A stretch of DNA of 64,000 bases from Alterileibacterium massiliense. GTDB taxonomy: Bacteria > Bacillota > Clostridia > Peptostreptococcales > Anaerovoracaceae. The position numbers and the translations under genes are program-made. The notes under the pieces are model-generated. The model was not told where the DNA came from and made no database searches. It saw only the letters and a program-made list of their open reading frames with translations. Positions 25,214 to 37,536 of the stretch are shown here, piece by piece (the first letter of the stretch is position 1; every line of letters begins with the position of its first letter). Where the stretch lies: positions 124,001-188,000 of the forward strand of contig NZ_FNWE01000002.1 of NCBI RefSeq assembly GCF_900104645.1, written 5' to 3'.

Positions 25214-27232
25214 TTAATTCTCTTTCCTTTTTTTAATTATAATTCCTGTCAGTCCTAGAATAGATAAACAGCCTAACCCTATAATTCCAGAAATATCATT
25301 GCTATCGCCAGTTTTTGGCTTGTCTGGCTTAGGTGGCTCATCAGGTTTTGGTGGTTCATCAGGCTTTTCCTTGTTTTCAATAACAAATTCTTGCTTAATA
25401 TCCTCTGATGCCTTGACTTCATTAACCACGCACTGATATCCCTTTGGAACATTTATCTCCTTTACTTCATAAGTAAACTTGAGCTTTACACCCTCTACTA
25501 TTCCCTCTGAAGGTAAATTCCTGAAAACATAAGTCCAATCATTTGTTGCATTTAGTTTTATATCTTCAAGATTATATTGACCGCCTTTATCATCCTTCCT
25601 AATTAATCTTACCGTTACTTCTTTTGGATGCTTTTTCTTCTTTGTTGCTCCTGCTTTGCGTTTCCATACCTTGCTTACTTTCACATTTACATCAAGATTT
25701 TCCTGCCCAAAATCTATATCGGTGTTAGTAGCTATTCCGCCACCTCTTTCTTTTGCTATATTTCCAACAATTATTATCTTTGCAGATTTTTCATGAGTTT
25801 TATACCAATCTCCATCTGACTTTATCTTTCCAAGTATTCCAAACGAAGTTGTTCTATTAGTATATTTATCAGGAGTTAATACTGGATCACCCTCTTTATA
25901 AGGAGCGTCCGGCTCATCAGCATACCAATTTACTCTATTCCCCAAAAATGTTCTATCTTGTATGGTAATTTTATGATAATCAGGTTTATTGCCCTCTAAT
26001 ATGCTCTTATAAATTGTGTCTTTGCCCTCGAACCTCACATCTGTTCCACTAACGAGATATGCCGTTTTTTCTCTATGGTCAAGCTCATTATCTAAAATTG
26101 CTGCTCCATATGTCGTATGATTCCTTACCCTTGATGTAGGACAGCACCACACTCCAGCACCTGTAGGAGCCTTATTGCCTGATATAATTACATTGTCCAT
26201 TACAACAAATGGCTGATTGTGAATAGAAAGGTCAATTCCACCGCCCGAATATTCAGACTCATTATACGATATAACACCTGACTTAATAGTTACCTTATCA
26301 TTCTTTTTCTCCATCTGGAATGATATTCCGCCACCTAGGAATTGAGCTTTGTTTTTTGATATGATATTTCCTTCCAAAATAACATCTTCGCATCCACCTC
26401 TATTTACAGTTCCTCCAAAGGAGATTCCGCCGCCGCAGGAATAGTGTATGCCGTAGTCGTAATATTCATTCTTTGCCCATGCTTCATTTCCTATAATCTG
26501 GTTGTTTTTTATTAAAAATTTCCCAGGACCACTTAGTGACATTGCACCGCCAAAAGCACTTCTTATCACTGTTCCTAAGGCTTCTGCTCGATTATTTATA
26601 ACCTTGTTATTTACAATATTAATATTAGAATTTTTTGCATTCCTTTCAGTAGTTATTCTCAGTGCCCCCCCATTTTCATTCGAAATGTTGTCGTGGAAAT
26701 TGCAATTTTTTATTTCTATATCCACATCATTTCTTGCGTCGATGCTAATTACTGCTCCCGATAAATATGCCTTAAGATTATAAACTTCTAAATTTTCCAT
26801 ATTGATATTAGAATCTTGAGAATCCATAAACCCAGATGTATATCCATCGCCATCTACATCTTTCGCTGTAACCTTTCCATTTTTAATTGTAAATGACCCC
26901 TTGCCTTTTACCGGAAATGTCCTCCTAGTAGACTTTTCTGTAGCAATTACTATAGTATTTCCCTTTAAATCCAAAGTTAAATGCTTGCTTGCCGGCACTT
27001 CCGAATAATCTGTAACTTCAATATCTTCTTCAAGCGTTAATATATCGCCGTCCTTTGCTGCCTCAAATGCCGATATAAAATTTGAATATCCTTTATCGCC
27101 AATCTTAATTGCACTTTTGTCAGCACTGGATAGGAAGCTATTTACTACAATTCCGTTGATCGATAGAAAATTGTAAATCCCAAAAAATGCACAAAAGATA
27201 ATTATAATTGATACTATTGATTTCTTTTTCAT
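25214..27232 (-). CDS. Cell-wall-anchored beta-helix surface protein with Cna-B domain
   Basis: A 672-residue surface protein. Residues 1-35 are a signal peptide or signal anchor. Residues 55-410 form a right-handed parallel beta-helix of the pectate-lyase/POMP type: many short strands with NxxGGxxxS turns such as SNENGGALRI, CGGGISFGG, LGGGISF and YSGGGIDLS. Residues about 520-605 are a Cna-B-like domain (VKVSKVWKRKAG...KFTYEVKE), which in pilins and adhesins is often braced by an isopeptide bond. A proline-rich stalk with PPKPDE repeats leads to KPKTGDS (638-644), a hydrophobic span and KKRKEN. The anchor resembles that of the BspA-like protein. It has its own ribosome-binding site (GGGAG). 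A host- or partner-binding role is inferred; no enzyme residues were identified. Confidence 0.9.
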   Translation of the reverse strand: MKKKSIVSIIIIFCAFFGIYNFLSINGIVVNSFLSSADKSAIKIGDKGYSNFISAFEAAKDGDILTLEEDIEVTDYSEVPASKHLTLDLKGNTIVIATEKSTRRTFPVKGKGSFTIKNGKVTAKDVDGDGYTSGFMDSQDSNINMENLEVYNLKAYLSGAVISIDARNDVDIEIKNCNFHDNISNENGGALRITTERNAKNSNINIVNNKVINNRAEALGTVIRSAFGGAMSLSGPGKFLIKNNQIIGNEAWAKNEYYDYGIHYSCGGGISFGGTVNRGGCEDVILEGNIISKNKAQFLGGGISFQMEKKNDKVTIKSGVISYNESEYSGGGIDLSIHNQPFVVMDNVIISGNKAPTGAGVWCCPTSRVRNHTTYGAAILDNELDHREKTAYLVSGTDVRFEGKDTIYKSILEGNKPDYHKITIQDRTFLGNRVNWYADEPDAPYKEGDPVLTPDKYTNRTTSFGILGKIKSDGDWYKTHEKSAKIIIVGNIAKERGGGIATNTDIDFGQENLDVNVKVSKVWKRKAGATKKKKHPKEVTVRLIRKDDKGGQYNLEDIKLNATNDWTYVFRNLPSEGIVEGVKLKFTYEVKEINVPKGYQCVVNEVKASEDIKQEFVIENKEKPDEPPKPDEPPKPDKPKTGDSNDISGIIGLGCLSILGLTGIIIKKRKEN

Positions 27233-27379
27233 AATATCTCCCTCTTTGTCATTCTTTAAATAATTAAAAAAGATTCTCTTTACTAGATTATATGCGGATA
27301 AATAATTAATGCAATGGAAACCCTAACTTTTTTGGTCAAGTATTTTATGTTTACTTGCTGTATTTACATCTATTGCATT

Positions 27380-27826
27380 TTAAAGCTCTGCTGAGTCAAG
27401 AATTATTGTAAATGGTCCATCATTTAGTAGTTCCACCTTCATGTCTCCACCAAATACCCCTTTTTCGACATGATAACCTTGGCTCTCGCACCTTGCCATT
27501 ATATATTCGTAGAGCTTTTCCGCTTTTTCAGGCTTTCCTGCTGATGTAAAGGATGGCCTATTTCCCCTTTTGCAGTTTGCATAAAGCGTAAATTGAGAAA
27601 TCATAAGAAGTTCCCCGCCTACATCATTAAGGGAAAGATTGGTTTTCCCATCTTCATCTTCAAAAATCCTTAGCTTTAGCATCTTATCAGTCATCTTTTC
27701 TGCTATTTTTTCATCGTCATCTTCAGAAATTCCTACCAAAACTACGAATCCCTTATCTATTTCTCCCGTAATTTTTCCATTTACTTTAACGCTTGCTCGC
27801 GTTGTCCTCTGAATTACAAATTTCAA
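27380..27826 (-). CDS. dtd: D-aminoacyl-tRNA deacylase
   Basis: Frees tRNA from mis-attached D-amino acids (and glycine from tRNA-Ala), acting on its RNA substrate as a homodimer. The 148 residues have the standard length. The catalytic region LLMISQFTLYANCKRGNRPSF contains the SQFTL motif. The C-terminal cross-subunit motif, usually GPVT, reads NDGPFTIIL here, keeping Gly-Pro but with Phe for Val. AGGAGG precedes the ATG. It is a single gene; relA, its frequent neighbour in Clostridia, is not nearby. Confidence 0.95.
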   Translation of the reverse strand: MKFVIQRTTRASVKVNGKITGEIDKGFVVLVGISEDDDEKIAEKMTDKMLKLRIFEDEDGKTNLSLNDVGGELLMISQFTLYANCKRGNRPSFTSAGKPEKAEKLYEYIMARCESQGYHVEKGVFGGDMKVELLNDGPFTIILDSAEL

Positions 27827-27964
27827 TTTTTCCTCCTATCTCATTATCTTATTTCATTATTAATTAGCTTATATTTTTATTAATTAGTTCGTAAATTATT
27901 TCGTATTAATTCTATCCTAAATTCTACTCCAAAAATTTTATTTATAAAGTATTTTAAACTATCT

Positions 27965-27992
27965 TTGCACTATTTTATTAACAGTGTATAAT
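27965..27992 (+). promoter_or_regulatory. Promoter of plsC
   Basis: TTGCAC (27965-27970), a 16-base spacer and a perfect TATAAT (27987-27992), 29 bases before the plsC start. AGGAG lies in the short leader. Confidence 0.75.
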
Positions 27993-28021
27993 ATTAAAAA
28001 TTAATTTAACAGGAGAATATT

Positions 28022-28750
28022 ATGAATCCTTTTACAACAATTCCTGCGGCTTTTAAAGCATATGATGAAATTAAAAGATATAACAGGCTTGCTCCCAAGA
28101 TTGATGAAGCCTTTGCTTCAGGCGATGTCCAAGGTGCAAGAGAGATAATGCGAGTTGGAATGAACGCCTTTGCGGATAATTTAGTTGAGCGACTTGACCT
28201 TGATTATACAATTATGGGAAAAGAAAATATTCCGGAAAATGGGCCGGTGCTCATCATGGCAAATCATCAGGGATATTTTGATTTGGTTGGATTATATCAT
28301 GCAATTCAAAAATTTCATTTTGGAATGGTAGCCAAAGAAGAACTTGCAAAGTTTAAATTTCTAAGAACAGCAATCGAGCACACTGGTTCAGTCTTCATAA
28401 ATAGAGGTAATTCAAGAGAAGCCTTAAAGACAATGAATGAGGCGACGAAATTGCTAAAAGCAGGAGATTCTCTAGGAATATTTCCTGAAGGCACCAGAAG
28501 CAGAAAATTTGAACCAGGAGAGTTTAAATTGGCAAGCTTTAAATTTGCAGAAAAAGCCGGCGTGCCTATTCTTCCTGTATCAATTAGCGGTTCATATCGG
28601 CTCTACGAAGAAACTGGCTCATTTAAAAGAAGTCCCCAGCTTATAAAGATTCATCCTCTGGTAGATTATGGCTCGCTCGAAAGAAAGGATAGAACTTCTT
28701 GTCAACTTGATATTATTGAAACGATAAAAGGTGGGATTGAAGATATATAA
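28022..28750 (+). CDS. plsC: 1-acyl-sn-glycerol-3-phosphate acyltransferase
   Basis: Transfers an acyl group to lysophosphatidic acid to make phosphatidic acid at the membrane. The 242-residue protein carries the H(x)4D motif as ANHQGYFD (His about residue 81) and the substrate motif FPEGTRSR. VPILPVSISGSYRLY is a third family block. The N-terminal 60 residues are helical and contain no clear membrane span. It has its own promoter and AGGAG site, and its 3' end overlaps the next gene by 20 bases. It is transcribed against the direction of replication, like its partner. Confidence 0.93.
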   Translation: MNPFTTIPAAFKAYDEIKRYNRLAPKIDEAFASGDVQGAREIMRVGMNAFADNLVERLDLDYTIMGKENIPENGPVLIMANHQGYFDLVGLYHAIQKFHFGMVAKEELAKFKFLRTAIEHTGSVFINRGNSREALKTMNEATKLLKAGDSLGIFPEGTRSRKFEPGEFKLASFKFAEKAGVPILPVSISGSYRLYEETGSFKRSPQLIKIHPLVDYGSLERKDRTSCQLDIIETIKGGIEDI

Positions 28751-30053
28751 TACTAAAAATGTAAGTGAATATGATGTAATTGTTCTCGGCGGAGGTGCTT
28801 CGGGTCTTTTTCTCGGTGCATCTCTTAATTTGAATGGTAAAGCCGGTCTTATAATTGAGGCAAGTCCCATCTTAGGTAAAAAAATCCTCGCAAGTGGCGG
28901 GGGAAGATGTAATTTTACCCATGCAGGTTCTATCAAGGATTTTATCCACTGCTATCATTCTCTTTCTTCTAAGGCAGAAAGTTTTGTCCGCTCTCCTCTA
29001 TATAAATTTAACAACCTAAAAACGAGGAATTTCTTTGAAAGCATAGGTGTTCTTTCCTATTCTCAAGATGATGGCAGAATTTTTCCATCTTCAAATAAAT
29101 CAATCAGCGTAAGAAATGCCTTGATAAAAAAATGTGAGCTGAATTCTTGGACATTTTCTCTTAACACAAGAATCGTAAAAATAGAAAATAATAAAAATAA
29201 TAATTATAGCTGGCTTCTTAAAAGTGATGATGGTGGTTATTTCGCTACAAAAAACCTTGTGATTTCTGCCGGAAGCCCTGCATGGAAGTATGATGACTAT
29301 TCAAATCAAATATTTGATGATTTGAAAAATCTCGGTGTTAAGATAGTTAATCCGCTCCCTGCACTAACACCTATAAATATCAAAAGTTTTAATCTCAAAA
29401 GTCTTTCAGGAATTTCATTTGAAAATGCCAGCCTCAGCCTCATTAATTCTGATACAAAAAAGTCTATTTATAAAAATAGCGGAGATATTCTAATTACAGA
29501 AACCGGCTTCAGCGGTCCTCTTGCCTTGAACTCCTCTTGGTTTATTAATAAATTAAAATCTGAATATTTTTTAAAACAGGAATGTAAGGATTTTGAGCTC
29601 ATTATAGAGCTAACCGAGGATAGTTTTTTACATGAATTTGATTTTCATGGTGTGAATTTGAGCCTTTCAAATGCGATAAAATTTTATTCCAGTTTACCAG
29701 AAAGATATATCAGATTTATCTGTGGAGATTTTTCTGATCAAAAAGCCTCATCTGTTCCTCTCAAAAAAATACATACTATCATAAACAATATGTACAAAGC
29801 GTCATATTCTTCATCTTTGATAAATAATTCTTCTTTTGAAAATGCGATGTCTGCCCTTGGCGGTGTATCCCTAGAAGAAATAAATAATAAAACCTTCCAA
29901 TGTAAATCATTGAAAGGTTTATATGTAATAGGTGAAGCTCTCGATATAAGCGGTGACAGCGGTGGTTACAACTTTCAATTCATGTGGTCATCTGCAATGA
30001 GTGCCTCCTTATGCCTCGCTCAAGACTTTGCTCGCATACTTATTCGCGATTAA
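28731..30053 (+). CDS. FAD/NAD(P)-binding oxidoreductase, HI0933/BaiN-like
   Basis: A 440-residue flavoprotein of the HI0933 family; a gut member, BaiN, reduces bile-acid intermediates, but most are uncharacterised. The dinucleotide-binding fold is at DVIVLGGGASGLFLGASL (residues 14-31), followed by GKKILASGGGRCNFTH. LVISAGSPAW is the second FAD motif and YNFQFMWSSAMSASL the C-terminal flavin contact. The start is either GTG at 28731 or TTG at 28737; the latter has AAAGG five bases upstream. It overlaps plsC by up to 20 bases and is translationally coupled. Its 3' end overlaps the convergent nitroreductase gene by 14 bases. Confidence 0.87.
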   Translation: MGLKIYNTKNVSEYDVIVLGGGASGLFLGASLNLNGKAGLIIEASPILGKKILASGGGRCNFTHAGSIKDFIHCYHSLSSKAESFVRSPLYKFNNLKTRNFFESIGVLSYSQDDGRIFPSSNKSISVRNALIKKCELNSWTFSLNTRIVKIENNKNNNYSWLLKSDDGGYFATKNLVISAGSPAWKYDDYSNQIFDDLKNLGVKIVNPLPALTPINIKSFNLKSLSGISFENASLSLINSDTKKSIYKNSGDILITETGFSGPLALNSSWFINKLKSEYFLKQECKDFELIIELTEDSFLHEFDFHGVNLSLSNAIKFYSSLPERYIRFICGDFSDQKASSVPLKKIHTIINNMYKASYSSSLINNSSFENAMSALGGVSLEEINNKTFQCKSLKGLYVIGEALDISGDSGGYNFQFMWSSAMSASLCLAQDFARILIRD

Positions 30054-30624
30054 TAATTATATCCTCGAGCTTTCTCTTTGGGACAATCTGAACTCCGTCA
30101 TTATCTCTGTAGTATTTTACGCCTTCCCCTGATTCAACTTCTTTTATCTCGGCTTTTTCAAGCGATTTTCCAACCGCTATTATGAGCTTTACTTCCATCT
30201 CGTCAGGTAAAAACAATTCTTCTTTAACCTTTTTCGGGTCAATTCCTCCCATTATGCAGATTGCAAGTCCCATCTCCGTAGCTTTAAGACCGATAGTCTG
30301 TGCTGAAATACCTGCTTCATACATGAATATAGGCTGCTCTTCGACAATTGATTTGTCATGACAGATAACTATATAAGCAGGTGGCTCCTCTCCCTTATAA
30401 GGTAGATTTAAGTCCTTGAGAAGTCCGCCAAAGCTGACCAAATCCGTAATCTTATCTGTAATTATATCTTTATTACTTATAAAATATTTTAGTGGCTGTT
30501 TATTAATGGCAGATGCTGTAACTCTAGCTAAATCAACCATTTCAAGAAGTTCTTCTCTTTTTATCTTTCTGCTTCGATCGAACCCCCTACAACTTCTGTT
30601 AGCTGTCACCAAATCTCTTAACAT
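30040..30624 (-). CDS. Nitroreductase family protein
   Basis: A 194-residue flavin-dependent oxidoreductase of the nitroreductase fold. Family features are the N-terminal ANRSCRGFDRSRKIKREEL with FMN-phosphate-contacting arginines, SAINKQPLKYFI, and the mid-chain EAGISAQTIGLKATEMGLAICIMGG that lines the FMN site. Such enzymes use NAD(P)H to reduce nitro compounds, quinones or other acceptors; the natural substrate is unknown. It lies 45 bases downstream of gyrA on the same strand, so read-through from gyrA is possible. Its stop codon lies inside the end of the convergent BaiN-like gene. Confidence 0.88.
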   Translation of the reverse strand: MLRDLVTANRSCRGFDRSRKIKREELLEMVDLARVTASAINKQPLKYFISNKDIITDKITDLVSFGGLLKDLNLPYKGEEPPAYIVICHDKSIVEEQPIFMYEAGISAQTIGLKATEMGLAICIMGGIDPKKVKEELFLPDEMEVKLIIAVGKSLEKAEIKEVESGEGVKYYRDNDGVQIVPKRKLEDIIINRE

Positions 30625-30669
30625 TGAGGTCTCCTCTCTTGTTAATTTATTTTTATTTATTTTTATTAA

Positions 30670-33171
30670 TTAAATTAGTCTAATCTGCTTATCTTCGCTT
30701 TTCTTCGGTGCTTTTTCTCTAACCCTTTTTGCCTGCTCAATATTTTCAAGTACCTTTGCAAAAGCCACTATTTCCTGACCCTTGTTTACTTTCATAATCT
30801 TAACTCCTTGGGTCGTTCTTCCGGACCTAGATACATCTTTTGCCCTTATCCTTATTATTACATTGTCAGAGTTTATTAACATTATCTCGTCACTCGTATC
30901 CACTAGGACTGCACCTAGAAGTGGACCAGTTTTTTCTATCTTATTCTTGTCAAAGGTGTAGATTCCCTTTCCTCCTCTTGACTGAATCCTATAATCTGAA
31001 AGCTTAGTTCTCTTTCCATATCCTCTCGTCGTCATAACAAGTACGGTCTGATCTTCATTTTGCAGCAGCACGAGTGATACAACTTCGTCGTCTTTGTCTA
31101 AGTTTATTCCCCTAACTCCGACTGCAGTTCTTCCCATTCCTCTTATATCATCCTCATGGAAAATAATTGCTTTACCGAGTTTTGATATGAGCATTACATA
31201 GTCTTCACTGCTAGACTGGGCAACGCCTATAAGCTTATCATCATCTTTGAGCTTTATTGCATTTAATCCTGTTTTTCTCACAGTGCTGAACTGAGATACC
31301 GAAGTCTTTTTAATAGTTCCATTCTTCGTTACCATGATGAGATAATCATCTTCAGTATATTCGCTGACAGGTATTACAGCCGCAATTCTTTCCTCTTGGT
31401 CTAGATTTAAGAAGTTGATAACCGGAGTTCCCTTTGCCGTCCTTGAAGCCTCAGGAATTTCATAAGCCTTTATCTTGAACATTCTTCCCCTGTCTGTAAA
31501 GAAGAGTAGATAGTCGTGAGTTGAAGTTATTATTAGGTCTTTTACAAAATCTGAATCTCTCGTAGTAAGACCAACTATTCCCTTGCCTCCTCGTTTCTGC
31601 GTCTTGAATGTGTTCTCTGGTATTCTCTTAATATATCCAAGGTTTGTAAGCGTTATTGCAACATTCTTTTCTTCAATAAGAGCTTCATCTTCAATTTCAC
31701 CTGTCGCAGATACGATTGTTGTTCTTCTCTCGTCTCCCCACTTATTTTTGATTTCGAGAAGCTCGTCCTTAATAACTCCCATGAGCTTTCTTTCGTCTGC
31801 AAGGATTTCTTTGTAATAAGCAATTTTTTTCATAAGTTCTTCAAGCTCATTTTCTATCTTTTCCCTCTCAAGACCTTGAAGCCTTGCAAGCCTCATGTCC
31901 AAAATAGCTTGAGCTTGAATCTCTGATAGAGCAAATGTTATCATCAATTTTTCTTTTGCATCATTATAAGATGAGCGAATAACCTTGATAACTTCGTCTA
32001 TGTTGTCAAGGGCAATTATCAGTCCCTCTAAGATATGTGCCCTGTCCTCAGCTTTTCTTAAATCATATCTCGTTCTTCTAGTTACTACATTTTTCTGGTG
32101 CTTAAGATATTCATCTAATATCTCATAGAGGTTGAGAATCTTAGGTTCACCATTTACAAGTGCCAGCATAATCATGCTATAACTTGTCTGAAGCTGTGTG
32201 TGCTTATAAAGCCTATTTAGAACTAAATTAGGATTTGCATCTTTCTTAAGCTCTATTACAATCCTCATTCCCTCTCTTGAGCTTTCATCTCTTATCGCTG
32301 TTATTCCGTCAATTCTCTTGTCTTTGACTAATTCAGCAATTGATTCTATCAATCTAGCCTTGTTGACCTGATAAGGAATGGAGTGAACTACAATCCTCAT
32401 CTTTCCACGAGAGCTTTCTTCGATAGTACATTCCGACCTTATGGTTACCTTTCCCTGACCAGTTCTATATGCTTCTTTCGCACCATCTTTACCAAGGAGC
32501 AGTGCCCCTGTTGGAAAATCAGGTCCCTTAACTATATCGATAAGGTCTTCGACGGTGCTCTCCTTGTCATCAATCATCTTAACGCAGGCATCGATGACAT
32601 CGCTTAAATTATGCGGAGGTATTGATGTAGCCATTCCAACTGCTATACCATTTCCACCATTTACAAGAATATTAGGTACTCTTGATGGCAAAATTGTCGG
32701 CTCTTTTTCCTCTCCATCAAAATTATCAACAAAGTCAACAGTTTCCTTGTCAATATCTCTTAGCATCTGAAGTGAAAATGGGCTCATTCTCGCTTCTGTA
32801 TACCTCATGGCAGCAGCTCCGTCACCATCGACCGAACCGAAGTTACCATGCCCATCTACAAGAGGATACCTCGTTGAAAAGTCCTGTGCGAGCTTTACCA
32901 TGGCATCATATATCGATCTGTCACCATGTGGGTGATATTTACCCATTACCTCTCCGACTATACGAGCACTTTTTTTGTGAGGCTTATCCGGACTTACTCC
33001 AAGTGCGTGCATTCCATATAAAATTCTTCTGTGAACCGGCTTTAGTCCATCTCTAACATCGGGAAGTGCCCTAGCAACGATGACGCTCATGGCATATTCA
33101 ATATATGATTTTTTCATCTCATCATATATTTCATGATTTATTATTCTGCTGTTATCAACTATATCAGACAT
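30670..33171 (-). CDS. gyrA: DNA gyrase subunit A
   Basis: The DNA-breaking subunit of gyrase, which adds negative supercoils. The 833-residue protein has the catalytic tyrosine at Tyr124 in MRYTEARMS, the winged-helix region [22 protein letters not shown], and a C-terminal beta-pinwheel with the GyrA box [11 protein letters not shown] (the QRRGGKG-like element). The quinolone region reads [13 protein letters not shown]: residue 85, matching Escherichia coli Ser83, is Arg (codon AGA), while Asp89 is kept. AGGAG lies four bases before the ATG. It follows gyrB by 20 bases, and the two are one operon. The acidic tail seen in some GyrA proteins is replaced by a basic end ([11 protein letters not shown]). 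Confidence 0.98.
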   Translation of the reverse strand: MSDIVDNSRIINHEIYDEMKKSYIEYAMSVIVARALPDVRDGLKPVHRRILYGMHALGVSPDKPHKKSARIVGEVMGKYHPHGDRSIYDAMVKLAQDFSTRYPLVDGHGNFGSVDGDGAAAMRYTEARMSPFSLQMLRDIDKETVDFVDNFDGEEKEPTILPSRVPNILVNGGNGIAVGMATSIPPHNLSDVIDACVKMIDDKESTVEDLIDIVKGPDFPTGALLLGKDGAKEAYRTGQGKVTIRSECTIEESSRGKMRIVVHSIPYQVNKARLIESIAELVKDKRIDGITAIRDESSREGMRIVIELKKDANPNLVLNRLYKHTQLQTSYSMIMLALVNGEPKILNLYEILDEYLKHQKNVVTRRTRYDLRKAEDRAHILEGLIIALDNIDEVIKVIRSSYNDAKEKLMITFALSEIQAQAILDMRLARLQGLEREKIENELEELMKKIAYYKEILADERKLMGVIKDELLEIKNKWGDERRTTIVSATGEIEDEALIEEKNVAITLTNLGYIKRIPENTFKTQKRGGKGIVGLTTRDSDFVKDLIITSTHDYLLFFTDRGRMFKIKAYEIPEASRTAKGTPVINFLNLDQEERIAAVIPVSEYTEDDYLIMVTKNGTIKKTSVSQFSTVRKTGLNAIKLKDDDKLIGVAQSSSEDYVMLISKLGKAIIFHEDDIRGMGRTAVGVRGINLDKDDEVVSLVLLQNEDQTVLVMTTRGYGKRTKLSDYRIQSRGGKGIYTFDKNKIEKTGPLLGAVLVDTSDEIMLINSDNVIIRIRAKDVSRSGRTTQGVKIMKVNKGQEIVAFAKVLENIEQAKRVREKAPKKSEDKQIRLI

Positions 33172-33191
33172 AACTCTCCTTTACCTCTGTC

Positions 33192-35141
<1,950 letters not shown>

Positions 35142-35250
35142 TCATACAATTTTCTTATAAATATAGAGGAATTTTATCATGTTTTAATAAAAATTACAAT
35201 AATATCGTTTTTCTTTTCTAAAACGAGCTAAAAACAACATTATCGCATTA

Positions 35251-35292
35251 AAAAAACACACTATTCCATCCTATGTATACTCGTGTGTTTTT
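35251..35292 (-). terminator. Terminator after recF
   Basis: On the - strand AAAAACACAC (35292-35283) pairs with GTGTGTTTTTT (35261-35251) around a 21-base loop, and the T run is part of the right arm. It begins 34 bases after the recF stop and separates dnaA-dnaN-recF from gyrB-gyrA. Confidence 0.75.
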
Positions 35293-35325
35293 ATTTATCC
35301 AAATTTTTATTGTTTTTTTGCTATT

Positions 35326-36405
35326 TTATATCATTTTTATCTCTCCGCTATGAACACAATATATAGTTTTTTCTTTTAATTTTTCTAAAACTTCATCATT
35401 TACCTCTGTTGCCGTCATTAAAAGCTGAATATCATTGATTGCTTCCATTAAATAATTCTGTCTATCTAAATCGAGTTCAGATAAAACATCATCTAATATC
35501 AGAATAGGATTTTCTCCTATTATTTCTTTTGTAAGTTTAACTTCTGCTAGCTTTAATGAAAGAGCTACAGTCCTTTGCTGTCCCTGAGATGCGTACTTAT
35601 GAGCGTCTTTACCATTTATATAAAATTCAATATCGTCTCTATGAGGTCCAACGCTCGCATATCCTCTTATCTTATCTTTTTTTCTAGCTTCTTTAATTCT
35701 ATCTCTAAGATATATTTTTTCTGATGAAGGCTTATATTTTATTTCTAATTTTTCTTTGCCATTAGAAATTTTATTCTGAATTTCCCAGCTTCTATCTGCA
35801 AGCATATCTATAAATGCACTTCTATAATCTATAATTTGCGAACCATATTTAACTATCTGCTCATCATACACATCTAAAAGCCCATCAATATCCTTTATTT
35901 CTTTGTTTTTTAGCAGTATATTTTTATTTTTTAATGCTTCCTTATAATTTTTAAGACATTCATAATAACCTGTTCTTATCTGACAAAGTTCCTTATCTAT
36001 AAATATTCTCCTCTTATCAGGACTGTCTTTAATTATTCCAATATCTTCAGGAGAAAAAATAACAACTACTATATTATTAAGTAAATCTGCTGTTTTTTTG
36101 ATAGGTTTTCCATCTATTTTTACCATCTTCTTACCATTTTTTAAGATAGTAAAATCAATTACTCTTTCTATGTCATCGCTAATTGACTTAATCCTTATTA
36201 TTGCATAATCTTTTCCAAATTCAACAAATTCTGTTGCATTACTGGTTCTAAAAGAACGAGAAAATGCACAAAGATAGGCAGCCTCAACTAGGTTTGTCTT
36301 TCCTTGTGCATTTTCCCCTATGATTAAATTCTTATTTTTATTAAATTTAATATCTGCTTTCTCATAATTTCTAAAATTTATGAGCTCAATTTCTTTTAGA
36401 TACAT
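35326..36405 (-). CDS. recF: DNA replication and repair protein RecF
   Basis: An SMC-like ATPase that loads RecA at gaps. The 359-residue chain has the Walker A site in LIIGENAQGKTNLVEAAYL (residues 28-46), the ABC signature region YASQGQQRTVALSLKLAE, and Walker B in PILILDDVLSELD. It begins 27 bases after the dnaN stop, so the small S4-domain gene often found between dnaN and recF in Gram-positives is absent. A terminator follows. Confidence 0.97.
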   Translation of the reverse strand: MYLKEIELINFRNYEKADIKFNKNKNLIIGENAQGKTNLVEAAYLCAFSRSFRTSNATEFVEFGKDYAIIRIKSISDDIERVIDFTILKNGKKMVKIDGKPIKKTADLLNNIVVVIFSPEDIGIIKDSPDKRRIFIDKELCQIRTGYYECLKNYKEALKNKNILLKNKEIKDIDGLLDVYDEQIVKYGSQIIDYRSAFIDMLADRSWEIQNKISNGKEKLEIKYKPSSEKIYLRDRIKEARKKDKIRGYASVGPHRDDIEFYINGKDAHKYASQGQQRTVALSLKLAEVKLTKEIIGENPILILDDVLSELDLDRQNYLMEAINDIQLLMTATEVNDEVLEKLKEKTIYCVHSGEIKMI

Positions 36406-36432
36406 GAATTTTTTTCTCCAATATAGAGTAAT

Positions 36433-37536
36433 TTAATTAATCCTTACAGGAAGAATTAAATATAGATACTCTTCACCTTTTAGCGGTGTAATAATACAAG
36501 GGTCTGTCGATGAATTCATATGTAGCTTAATTTCCTCTTCATCTATAACCTTTAATATCTCTTTCATATAAGTTGAATTAAATCCAATTTTTAGGTCAGG
36601 ACCTTCTTTGATTATCTCAATATTTTCTTCCATATTTCCTTCCTCGGAAAGAGAAGTTATTTTTAGATTATCCTCACTTATATTCATTTTTATTAAATTA
36701 TTGTCTAAGAACGATGATAATATTGAAGCTCTTTCGATACTATTAATTAGATCATCTTTTTTTATCCTTATCTCTATAGAACTCTCTCTATTTATAATTC
36801 TCTCATAATCTATAAACTTACCATTTAAAGTGTTTATTACAACTTTATTATTATCAAACTTCATAACAATTTTATTATCGACAACATCTATCTTTATCTC
36901 ATTATCATCTTCACCATCTCCAATAATTCTAGATGCTTCAATTAATAATTTTGCAGGGACAACTACTTCAAAATCCTTACCAATATCCGTATCACTCTTA
37001 TTTATTGCCATTCTAAATGTATCTACAGCAACCATTTTTATATTATTTTTATCATTTTTTATCAAAACTCCAGTTATTATTCCATTAATATCATCTGAAT
37101 TTGCAGAAAAAGCAGTTTTTTGAATCATTTTCTTAAACTTATTTTTTTCAAAGCTTATATAATCACTGCTCTCTTTTATCATAACTCTTGGGTATTCGTC
37201 ACTTGCCATACATAGAAGCTCTGATGAATATTTACCACTCTTTATTGTTAATTTGCTATTATCATAAATTAGCAATATTTCTTCTTCTGGGAGTTTACTA
37301 ATCGTTCTCTGAAATATTGAAAAAGGTATTGCAATCTCTAAATCTTCTGTAGTATCAACATCTATTACCGTTTCTATCATAATATTTGTATCAGTAGTAG
37401 AAAGATACATTTTCCTATCCTTTATTCTAACGAGAACTGAACCAAGAATTGGAGAAGTTGTTCTCTTTGGAATGGAATGTGATAAATTTGAAAGTGCTAT
37501 ATTTAAATCATTTTTTTTGCAATAAATTTTAGTCAT
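36433..37536 (-). CDS. dnaN: DNA polymerase III sliding clamp (beta subunit)
   Basis: The ring-shaped clamp that tethers DNA polymerase III and binds many repair proteins. The 367-residue protein shows the three-domain clamp pattern, with TSPILGSVLVRI near the start, PEEEILLIYDNSKLTIKSGKY, and the conserved C-terminal LILPVRIN, which forms part of the peptide-binding pocket (usually MPMR or LPVR). It starts 135 bases downstream of dnaA. That short space has ATGTTAATTT repeated twice but no clear DnaA box. Confidence 0.97.
   Translation of the reverse strand: MTKIYCKKNDLNIALSNLSHSIPKRTTSPILGSVLVRIKDRKMYLSTTDTNIMIETVIDVDTTEDLEIAIPFSIFQRTISKLPEEEILLIYDNSKLTIKSGKYSSELLCMASDEYPRVMIKESSDYISFEKNKFKKMIQKTAFSANSDDINGIITGVLIKNDKNNIKMVAVDTFRMAINKSDTDIGKDFEVVVPAKLLIEASRIIGDGEDDNEIKIDVVDNKIVMKFDNNKVVINTLNGKFIDYERIINRESSIEIRIKKDDLINSIERASILSSFLDNNLIKMNISEDNLKITSLSEEGNMEENIEIIKEGPDLKIGFNSTYMKEILKVIDEEEIKLHMNSSTDPCIITPLKGEEYLYLILPVRIN

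Noticed and set aside
30040-30053. Frameshifted pseudogene at the BaiN-nitroreductase junction
   Set aside because: Both genes have full-length C-termini; the 14-base convergent overlap is ordinary.
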